Shown: piece after piece, positions 36,601-48,600 of the stretch
Position numbering within the stretch: the stretch's first letter is position 1
Layout: each line of letters begins with the position of its first letter
DNA from: Prostheceraeus crozeri
Taxonomy: Eukaryota > Platyhelminthes > Polycladida > Euryleptidae
Length of the DNA stretch: 64,000 bases
Direction of reading: 5' to 3'
Assembly (NCBI GenBank): GCA_907163375.1
Contig: CAJQUW010015344.1
Span: 62,001 to 126,000 of the forward strand
Translations under genes and position numbers: made by a program
The notes under the pieces: model-generated
Databases searched by the model: none
What the model was told of the DNA's origin: nothing
Seen by the model: only the letters and a program-made list of their open reading frames with translations

Positions 36601-39600
36601 CTAATTCCTCAGCAAAGAAGTGGATTAGTGTGATCGAGGAGGATATGAAGAGAAGAAATGTTACCAAGGAGTTGGCTACAAACTGAATAAATAAGAAAAA
36701 CAGTGAAAAGACTGATGAGAACATTGGGGAGTTTGATGAACTATTTGTTTGGAAGCTCCCTATGTCAGATCTTTGACATATCAGCTCTTAGTGAAAACCA
36801 TTAGTCTCGCGCGAGCGCTTCCGACGACCGTCGGCCACCATGGTCACGCGCAAGTGATTTTATTCGATCTTCATTATCACAGACGAAACGGAAATGATGA
36901 CAATTCAAGAAAGACTAAACAAATCATTCATAAGAATCGAAAATTAAGAAATTACAAACTACTGATAAAATGAAAAAGTAAGTAGGGCAAAAGTAGTAGA
37001 AATGAGGGAAAGTCACAAAACAGAGTCATAACGCGGCCTTACGTAAGACGAAGGCTGAAAAAATCTAATATTAAAATAGAATTTAGTAATTTTTTTCTTT
37101 GTAATTTTGTTTTCTTATTCATGTGGCAATCAATTATAGCAACATAGTCAGCGGGGATAAATTTCGCAATGTCGAGGTTAGTGGGTAAAGTTAGCGCAGT
37201 AATTTTTTTCTGATGTAATGACAACTGCCAGATCTAGACAGATGTATGTTATTCGTCAAGACAGATGTATGGAGTTCTTAGATATCCAAATAATTCACCG
37301 CCAACGTGTTTATATATTATTTTGGAAATGAAAGCGTAAGCACATAAAAAAATTCTAAATATTAACTTTGTCGGACATTTTCGAAACTTTTCTCAGTAAG
37401 TTTTGGCTAAATGGATACTATTTAATGCTCTCAGATATACATATACGATTACCTAGGCGCATAAGATTGGAAATTAAGTCTGCATAGTCTTCATATTACG
37501 ATACGGACTTCGCGAAATTTACCTCGTGGTATTTCTATTACACGGGGTAAATTTCGCGAACCTTTAGCACAGCAAAGAAAATCAGTTAATCTGAATCTAA
37601 AGTACTTTTTTACTTCATTTTCCGGAAATATGCTACATCTTTTTGGGTCACTGGTACAAAAAACATTAATTTTCATCACTGGGTTTGCCTTTGGGATTCC
37701 CATATATTTCCATTGTAAGCTATTGATATTAGCCTGGGATACCCTGGCTGTTTATGTAGTATACTAAACCAGAAAGAAGTCGATGGTTTTCATAGCGAGG
37801 GCAAACCGACGCTTACTTAAGAACGATTCGGTTTCAGGTATTGAAATAGATTATTTAAAGCCGTACGCTGGTTTCGGAAGTTTTGGAAGAGGTGCCACAA
37901 CATCTCCCAAAGGATACCGGTATTCTCTCGTTATCCGATATTATCGTCGGCCCAATTTCGTGTGAGTCCATGTCACAAGGAAGGTGGTATGTACCCAACT
38001 AAAAAGATATCCAAGCGTTCTTTGAAATCACCAGGTATAAAAGACGTTCAAAGTGAAGAATGAATGTATCCTTTCTTTAACAGATCAACAATTGCGTAAT
38101 TTTTGAACATTTTGTAATTTTTTGTAGGTCGCCTTATACTTAGAATTCCGATTTTAGGTCGACCTAGACCATCTGTTTTATTATTAGACATGCTTATTCA
38201 CTTATAGATAGTTTTTTGTTGTCGTGCAAAAGATGGGTTACAAATATGAAGTTCACGAAATTAACCTCATTTTCATGGTTAAATTTCGTGAATAGTTTTT
38301 TCAATTTTGCATAAAAAGTGTTCGATATAAGTACAATAATAGCAGTCTCTAGCGATCATATTCACAAACTTATGGCTAAAATTGTAGTCAAAACGGAGCA
38401 ATTGTGTAGCCACCAGATGAAATTTTTTGAAAAACTCGCGAAATTTACCCCGTCTGACTATATATATATATATAGCAGACATATCGAAACATGGCTTGTG
38501 CAGCATTATCCTGCGTCAAGCACAATCGAGAAGGATTTACAATGTTAAATATGATGTATTGTCATTGTGAATGTTGACTTGCTGTTTTGAGAATGAGCAG
38601 ATGCGTGTCATCGTTATCGATCGCCAACGAATGACTGCACAAATTAAGTTTCGATGTTGAATATTTTCCCGTAATCATCCCATGTGAAAGTGGGTCTAGG
38701 CACATTTTTGACACCCATGGGATCCCCATTCGCACCAACAAACCTGCCTTTGCGCAAGTTTGTGGATGAGAAGATACTAGAAATGTTGAAATCATATATA
38801 TAGAAGACTATTATCAGTTCTATGTAATATTCACTTTCAGGTGGAAGAGAACATTCCGTTGGACACAGTCACTAATTTTGATGACATCTGTGCTGATGTT
38901 CACAAAAAAATCGCGGATTTAGTCCAAGTTCCTAATCGCCTTGAAGTTCCTATTATTTATCATTTGGACGTTGGTGCTATGTATCCCAACATCATTCTTA
39001 CAAACCGTCTGCAGCCCTCTGCCATGGTGAAGGAAAATGATTGCGCTGCATGTGATTTCAACGCTCCTGGTGCTAGTTGTCAGAGGCAGATGAAATGGAT
39101 GTGGCGAGGTGAAACGATGCCAGCCTCTAGAACTGAATTCTACAGGATTCAGGCACAATTGGAACAGGAGCGATTTCCAGTTCCCAACTACAATGCCCAG
39201 AGCTACAAACAAGCAAGTTTTCTTCACGTCGAGTAGCGTTAACTAAATGATTCCTTTGTTTTTTTTTGTGTTTTTCCGAGTAACAGTATGCGATTTACGA
39301 TTATTTACTTCTGTAACTAGTGCATATTGGCTGTGATAAGATAATGCCACGTTTTAAGCGCATGCGCATTTTGCTGGTGTTAGGATGGATATGATAGTCC
39401 CTGAGTGATCTTATGTTCATGCTATGATATTGCTCGTATCATAGGCTTACTTGTATACACGCTAAGAGATCGTTAGCACAGGTGATATTTTCTAGTGATA
39501 TCTTCTATGGTTTCTAATGTCAATTGAAAAGCTGTCATTTATTGTGAAAGGGACAAAAAGAATTGTTTTCAAGCGAACCATCTAAACATGGTTTTGCAAC

Positions 39601-42600
39601 ACTTTTGTACATGTACATTGTTTCAACATCCTGTTTTTAAAGATGACTTTAGAACCGTCCGTGTCTCAAACCATTTTTCCGGGGAGGGGACTCGTGGAGC
39701 CTCTCCCTATACATTTTTTGATATTGCTGCAAAACTGTTGGGAAGGGCATCCGGAATAAATGATCACAACGTTCCAGATTAAAGTCTTGATTGTGTCAGC
39801 ACCGTCCAAGCCTACAGCAAGGGGGAACAGTGACGTCAAACCGTCATAATTTAACAGGGAATAAGTAATGATGCCAGTTTCATACTACATGCCCGATGTC
39901 AAGTATCAAATGGACAGATCTGATGGATTTGTTGATTTGGAAGTGCAGTTGCTGTATTTTTTCTGCTCAACATGTAACCGATGTAGTAACTGGCTATTTA
40001 TGCTTCATATTTCAAGTTTCTTCATATGCATATTTTCATAAATCTCCAGTTGGACTGTATTCAGAGCGTCTTAACTATCTAAATGCAATCAAATACGCTC
40101 CCAACATTGTCTTTAGATGTTTTATGTGATACCTGATCAAAACATATCGCTTATCAAAGCCATCTACCATTCATTTCCAACTGAGTCAGAGATCGCTGTT
40201 TTGAAAGTGCATTTCAAATTTTGAATTGCTATTTATAGCAAGGAGAGAGATAAACTTTTAACAAGTAACCTGGTAATTGATTAATTTATCAAATCTCAAC
40301 AGATGTAGCCATCACGAGACATTTTTCAACCTGTTGGGCCCCATCAGTCGTAAGTAGGTTCGAATTTGTTGTTTGATTGAAAAGAAACAATTATTTAAAA
40401 TACATAATAATACACCATGATTTTTGTTTTAGTATCATTACAAAAATGCATCTTTTTATAACTCGACTCACGACCAAGAAATTCTAGTGAGCCGTCTTGG
40501 CTATTAAAAACAAAGCTGTGTGCTTGAACCCTAGGAAATACAATTATCACATAGTGTCACCTGTTTGTCAACAGAATTATGTAATACTATGTCATGTGCG
40601 CAGATCACAAAATCATGAATGCTGATGCATTAATTAGTTGTCGAATTAGAACTTTTTTTCTTAACAGGGCAACTTTCAACAAAACTCAAAATTCAATCAG
40701 CCGCAGCAGAAGCGATGGCGAGCTTTCCATGAAATGTCACGTGAAGAACAAGCAGCTGCAGAGAAAAAGCGATTGACAGATTACTGTCGAAAAGCATATA
40801 AGAAGACTCACGTGACAAGATTAGAAGAACGCGTGGATACCATTTGTCAGCGGGAAAATTCTTTCTATGTCGACACCGTGAGAAATTTTCGCGACAGAAG
40901 ATATACTTACAAGGTACATGCTGAAAGATATATACTGTAAAATAGGTATAATACGTTCTTTTTAGCTCGCAGCGACTTAGATGAGTTACATAATAATAGG
41001 CCTACATGTGGATTCATTGCTAATTCCACCCGAACCTCACTGGAAGGTTCTGACTTCTAATTAATACAGGGTCTTTAAATGAATTTAAATATTATAAATA
41101 TAAATACAGGGTCCTTTAAAAGTTCCATCACACTTCTTTTTAGATTAAGCGCTTGCAAATGGCGCGGCTAGTATTCAGCAGATCTAGAGACGATCATTGA
41201 ATTTTTTAAGTTTTAGGGATTATAGTAATTTATGGAAATATGGTATAGCTCGTGCTTAAGTTATTCCATGCCATAATGCAAGCAGAACTTTGAATGAAAA
41301 CGATAATTCCTAACAAAATTCAATGTCTCTGCTAATTGATTGACAAAGTATTGAAATCGGGGAAACGAGTTATAAGTATTTATAGATTATAGATATAAGA
41401 TGAACTTAAAGTTCGTGCCGTCTGAGGGCGTCGACCTTGTATCCTACGTGAGATTCTAATCACCAAAATATAGGGCTGGGATCAGTTAACCGAATAACCG
41501 GTTAAAATCGGTTGCGGCGTCTGATTAGATTTATCTAGTATAATGAAATATTGAAGGATTAATTATTTAGTATAATGAAGGATTCTGTGAAACCTCGGTT
41601 GCTTGATAATTAGTTTGCTTTTTCTTTTCCTACGTCTATGTAGCACAATTTACCAGATGTCTTGTTTTTTACATAAAAGTTAGCTATGCAAATGTAAGAT
41701 TTGCTTTAGTCCTTTTAGCCTAGTTTCCACTCTATGATTTTCAAATTTTGTAGTCAGTTCATGTATGTAATCCAGTCGTTAATTTTTATCTATGTACCCT
41801 TGAGAATGCTCAATAGACTATGAGCGAAACGTTGGGAAAATTTCCGTTTTTATTTCTTTCCAAAATTACGTCTCAAAAATGTTTTATTAATGAAATATTG
41901 TCGATAATTGTGAATGAATAATTGTGATAATGAATGAAAATTGATATGTAAATCATTTAATCGATCAAACGGTTCAAAATGTAATCGGTTAACCGGCTAC
42001 AAAAATATTAACTGGTCCAACCCTGTAAAATATGAATAATCCGTGCATTTCTATCATCGTCTTCATGCTTTGTAACTTTAATCTCGCGCATAATAAAGAG
42101 ATGCATTTCTCACGATGACCACATTTTGAGATAATTATTTGGGTTATTTCATCAGAAAATTTTTTGCATTTACCCACACCATTTTGATTTGTTAAAGAAA
42201 GCATTCGCCAATACTGCTCGCATAATTAATGTGATAACCTTAACCATTTTCATTGAAGGATGAAATCTCTGACAAAATTTCATGATGTGAAAGTAGTCAT
42301 GATTGAAATACTCAAGGTTTTTTTTAATACTGTCACTCCATTTGAAGGGATTGGTGAAGACATGGAAAGCAAATCATGATGAAGCGGTAAAATCAGGAGA
42401 TGCAACGGAAATTAAGCGAACAAACGGTTTGGTGGTGCTCTACGATTCGCTTCAGCTGGCTCATAAGTGTATTCTCAATTCATTCTATGGCTATGTGATG
42501 CGTCGAGGTGCGCGATGGTATTGTATGGAAATGGCAGGCATTGTTTGTTACACTGGTGCTCATATCATCACTCGAGCGCGAGAAATTGTTGAAGGCATTG

Positions 42601-45600
42601 GACGGCCTTTAGAGTTAGATACTGATGGTATCTGGTGCGTTCTTCCTGCTTCATTCCCTGAGAATTTCGTCTTCAAGACGACAGGGAAAAAGTCCAAGGT
42701 ACGTTTTTAGAAATTCAGTTGCAGAATATGTTTTTCGTTGCAACCAAGTTTCATAGTCATTTAAAGCTTTTGAGCAGTACATTCAATTACTGTATTTATG
42801 ACCAAAGTAAAAGATAAATGATCTTTTCATATGATGAACCTTCGTGCCGCTGACACTTAAAAGGGACGACTGTCTAACAGCCGCAGATCACATACTTGCA
42901 CGCTATAAACTGTAGCTTTTTTGAAAAATGAAGCTTTTACGTCACTATTCCCCATACTTGGGGCTTGAACGGTGCTGACATCGTCAGACTTATGGAGCGT
43001 TGTAGTACTTTTAGTCCGCATGCCCTTCCTGCCGACTTCCAATGACACCTTCGGGGCTCGACCTCTGGACCAAAAGATCGCTAGGCCAAACACTTGACCA
43101 CTATGCCACGGAGACCACCGTAGCAATTAAACAAATCTCAATTATATCGATGAGTTTTAATACCGACTGGTAGTGTATTTCGCTTGTACCTATCAATAAT
43201 TTTAGGCGCATTATAGCGGTTGATATTAACTATATAAATTCATTTTAGAAATCGCACATCACGGGAATACTTTTTTCCGTAGTATGAATCAAATATAACA
43301 AGAAGTGTGTTTATCAGCGTTTCCAATGCTGCGCGGAAACTTAAGTCGCTCCCTCAAAAGACAGATTTTTATTTATTTTCAGTGGTGCATATTGAAAACT
43401 GATTCGAAGTTTGATTGTGATTATCACTAATGCGAGCATATTATTTCAACAACTTATCAGCTCATGGTGTCATACCTGTTTATATGTGCTATGTCCGCGG
43501 AAAGCAGGGTTGGATGTGAATCCCAAATTCGAGGAAATGCGTGAATCCGATAGATATACACCCGATCATAAGTTATGAGGAGGATAAGTAATCACACTTT
43601 CCTTAGATCAATCTTACACATTAAGTCATTTATAACAATCATTCATCTTCATATCTAAGGCGTTAATACACATGGTTATGTTGTAGAAAATGGACATTCT
43701 CATTCCATAGATAAATTTTCTTTATAATTTTAGCTGCTTATATGGAATGAGTCGATTGAAAATATCAGATTAAAAGAATAAATATACTCATTGTACTTTT
43801 TATAAAAATCTCAATTTCAATAGGAAGTGAGAAGTTCATTAACAAAGAAAGTCAGTATCTGGTGTTTCCACCTTGAGCAAAAGCTACAGCCTCATTTCGT
43901 CTGTTCATACTTTCATACAGAATCACAGATGACTCAATTTTTTCTTCCGATATTACTTGCTGCCCAGCCGCTGTCTAAATGATTATCATCAAGGGTCGTT
44001 GAATCAACTCAAAGGTGCTCAATTGAGTTAAGATCTGTACTTTTTGCCAGCCTATCTGTTGGTCGTCCTCTGACTTTTATTTCCACATAATGTCAAGTCG
44101 AGGCAGATGCGTGGCATGGGGTACTGTCAACATCGGGCATCCTCTAGAACTCCCAATAATCGACATTTCCTTCGAGTGTGTTCAAAAAAATGCGTTATGC
44201 GTTGTACATGTATATATTCACCTTCTCTCATGGCTACAGTAAAACGTCTCTAAGCAGACTTTTCTGTTCGAATTTTAGATTCGGTTTCTGATCATGTTTT
44301 TCATAATTATTCAGGAAGAAATCTGCGTTTAAACTTCTAAAGTACTGATAACTTTTATTCTGTTACATCTTGAGCAATTCAACCGTATGAAAACATGAAA
44401 CATCGCTTTCAATGAACCTATCGGAAACGGACCAAAATTCAAAGTTGCATCAATCTCAAGAGTTACATGTGTTCTTTTGACTAAGGAATTCAGAATGTTT
44501 TTCTTAATCCATCCTAGAAGCCGCTTGAACAATGTGCTTGATGGTTCATTCATTTGTTTTTGTGATAGAGAAAGAGGGAACATATATGATTTCTATCGCA
44601 ATTCGAAATACCTCTTGGGCAGTATCCCTGCAGTATTAATTCCATAGGATGTGATGGTAAACAAGTTGCACTTAATGAAGTAATTTTGTCTATATTGTGT
44701 TTTGTTGCAGGTCACGGTGTCATACCCTGGTGCAATGTTGAATTTAATGGTTCAAGATTTATTTACCAACGATCAATATCATGAGCTTGTTGATGCTGAA
44801 ACTCATTCATATGCTATTCGAAAGGAAAACTCCATCTTCTTTGAAGTTGATGGTCCCTACCTCGCCATGATATTGCCTGCATCAAAAGAAGAGGGTAAAA
44901 AATTGAAGAAGAGGTATGCGGTGTTCAATTTTGACGGATCATTGGCTGAACTGAAAGGTTTTGAAGTGAAGCGGAACGGTGAATTGCAACTCATCAAAAT
45001 TTTCCAGTCCTCAGTGTTTGAAGCATTCTTGAAAGGTGAAGTACTTGTTACTGTTGTCAGATTGCCTTTTTATATACCTAAAATGTCCTCAATCTGAAAT
45101 TTTGCATGAATGGATGCTAGTGTGCGAGGTCTAACTTCATATCTAGAACACGTACAGTCTGTACATGCGCAGCAACTGCTGGATACTTACTATGCGGTTC
45201 TTAATTCATCATGAATTCCACTTTCATTAACATAAAAAATCAAAATATCAGTTTCTGATCTCTTTAGTGATCAAATATGAAGCGTTGAAGGAACAGACGA
45301 TAGTATTGATGAGAATCTGCAAAGCGATTTCAATCGTGACTATTAACTGTGCTTGCAGGAACGAATGACTTTCAATACCGGACTATTCACGCAGCACTTC
45401 GTTCGTCATTCGATCATTCATCGGTAAAGGCAGGAGTATTGAATACCAATTCATTATAAAATGCTAAAATTCATACTACTCAATTTTGGGATGGGTAGCG
45501 ATCTGGTTTGTGAGCTTTTTTAGTATAAGAGAATGAGATGAAAGCCAACGACAAACACGATAGAATTTGGTTAAAAAATTCAGCTCGTTTTATACTTTTG

Positions 45601-48600
45601 GATAAGTTGCCAGGATAGATTTAAAAGAAGACGCTGCTACAATCTACTACAACATACGTGTATATAAGCTTTATAGCTATAGCTATAAGTTGTTAGTGTT
45701 GACCTTTGAGCACTCTTGCTGCATGAAAGTTTTTACTCCTGCATAAATCAATTTTCTTTTTACTTCAAATCAACGTAAACTCAGACTAAAACACTATATC
45801 ATTCTTGCACTGAATTGCATTGGCATTTGCCATGAAATGCTGATGATTTCAATGATTTGATGATCACACATTCGTTCCAAACACTTTAAACGATTCATGG
45901 GATACGCTTTGGAACATTTTCCACGAAGCTGAAATCGCGGATCCAGGCGAAATCAAATGATTGAAATTTTCTCCAGCTATTTCCAAGGAAGTGCGTACCA
46001 GATCATCCATGAGATTCTTCCGGAAAAATCCGGAAATTTGGTATGGATTTTATTGGGCTTCAAGATTCGTCCAAAAACATGAAAAATAGTATAGGTACGG
46101 GTCTATTGCTCATATGCTCATGTTTGACATCAGTCATGATTTATAAGAATGTAAAATGTTAAAAGATTTTCCCTCCATAATAAGTCATGGCAATTGATGA
46201 ACATAATAGCATGTCTCTATCATTGTCACTCATTTCAATCACGAAATCCATAGGCAAACCCACATTGTTGTCTCTTAGATCTATCACTTGTTGAGACATG
46301 ATAATCTACACACCGAAAAAAACTACGCCAATATGACATTAACATGGATTTTTGAGGGCAACAATGTAGGACATTTGATGAAAATGTCCTACATTGTTGC
46401 CCGAAAAAAGCTATGTTAATACTATTGTGCGTAATTGAAATGAACTGGTCAGCAATGTAGGAAAAAAGCGGCAGCAATGCTATGAATACACGTGTAGATA
46501 TACGCTGATTAAGATTTCAAAAATGTCTTTCACATTCATAGATACAGATATCCTCATTACGGGATACATTGTTGCTTTCTTTTTTCCACATTGTGCCATA
46601 GCTCAATTACGCACAATATCTCCTGTCTACGAAGTATCAAGTTTGCTAATTAGGTTGGTCGTAGTTTGCATCGGGTTTAGAGCAAGTAGTGTGAAAAGGG
46701 GTCATCTGGGATTTTCCGGAAGTGGCTTGTCGCCGGAATCTCATGCCTGCACCAGATGCTAGTGAGGTGTATCCCCGTATTGGCACATTGCTAATGAAAC
46801 TTAGTTATATCTTTCCATTTTGTGGCGCATAAACCATCAAGCTGTTGATTTATTAAATCAACCTTATAAAAGCTAATAAAACTTCCTCGCGAGACACAAA
46901 ATTATCCTGCATTTTCAAAAATTCGGACGTGGACTCATTGAATACTTAACTTGCGAGTCCTTTTACTAAGAAAAGTCATAAATACACTGAAATTAATGTT
47001 TTTAAATGGTTGAGGTGGGAGACATCATTTCATCGAATGTACATGCACCTGTAAATACTCAACTTAATATAATATTAATATTGCTCATTCTTGATCTAAT
47101 TTCTAACATCTTTACAGCATTGAATGAATCTTGCTGTGTATAATTGGACTGACGGTAACCGTGTATAATTGATTCGTCAGACCCTTTTAGTGGTGGAATT
47201 ATTGGTTTATGAACCTGACAGCTCTTTATTTAATAGTCTTTCTCATACGATGATGAAAATCATCCCAGCAGCCATTTATAATAGAATATAATGCTTACTA
47301 ATTTAAATTGCTAATTGAAGTAGTCCTGATGAGGACTGATGGCGTTCTCTAATTCGCAAGTGTACAAATGCAATGCTGTTGTAGCCATTGGATTAATCAG
47401 TTCTTAAAATAGTTCAATGGAACTTTCACGTGGCAACGAAGTTGATCAGCTTTGGCACAATAACTGGCAAAAATGGAAATCTTATGACTTGTAACACTAA
47501 TCATTCTTACTGCTAATATACTAGTAGCATGGATTCCAAGTCGTAGGAGAAAATTGTGGTGCTTCAAGTAATCAAAATCTTTTTGTCATTGACAGGTAGC
47601 ACTCTACAAGAAGTATACAATTCAGTCGCTCAAGTAGCAGATTATTGGTTGGATGTTCTCTATTCAAAAGCTGCTAGTATGCCCGATGAGGAGCTGTTTG
47701 AATTGATCTGTGAGAAGCGGTCAATGTCTCGCAAGTTAGAGGACTATGGGACTCAAAAGTCCACTTCAATCAGCACCGCTAAACGACTTGCTGAGTTTCT
47801 GGGTGATCAAATGGTAAAGGATGCGGGTTTGAGTTGTCGGTATGTCATCTCGAAGAAGCCAGAAGGTGCACCGGTGACTGAGAGGGCTATACCACTTGCT
47901 ATATTCCAGGTGAGGTATTTCATAGTGCTCATAGTTATGAGATTGATGATAATGTACTGTTTGCTTACAATGGCACATGAATTCGCCATGTGATCCAACT
48001 TCGGCTGCTTGCTATTCTCAAGTAAAGTGTAATAACGAATAGTCCACTATGTTTTATATCCTTAGTGTGTAATTACAGTAATGATTCCATTTTTCTAGTT
48101 TTACATTTAATGCACAATCAATAGAAAATTCTTCAGAATTGAGGAAAATTGATGCATGTAGACTTCATCAATGTACGAGAAATGGAGCATAAATTACAAC
48201 CGTGGCAATGGCCTGGTGCTAGATATAGTGGCGTACTGGCGTCGGCAGTTGAAACAAACATTGGTCGGTACAAGACTTTGAAAGCCGGTACACATTGCAT
48301 TCGTGCCAAACACTCTACAAAAGAATTAGAGCGGGATAATTGAAATGACTTCAACACATGTAAGAAGGAAGTCTAGCCTAATCTTCTTCCGTGGTTAAGC
48401 AAATCTCATCCATTTGTTTTGCCAGCAATCAAGAAATCTTAAATACTGAAATGACAGCAACAAAGACAATAAAAGACTGGTTGGTTGGCAGAAGATCCGT
48501 ATCAATCGACATTAAATGTTCGTTCAACATAGTTTCTAACAATCTTGATGGCCAAACGTTTCGGAAATGATATAGCCTATATAAAATAATGTTGTAGACA

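Noticed and set aside
43050-43124. Possible tRNA gene with A and B boxes
   Set aside because: The head is continuous with a SINE body repeated elsewhere in the window, and the anticodon and acceptor arms do not form a proper cloverleaf by eye; called as a SINE.
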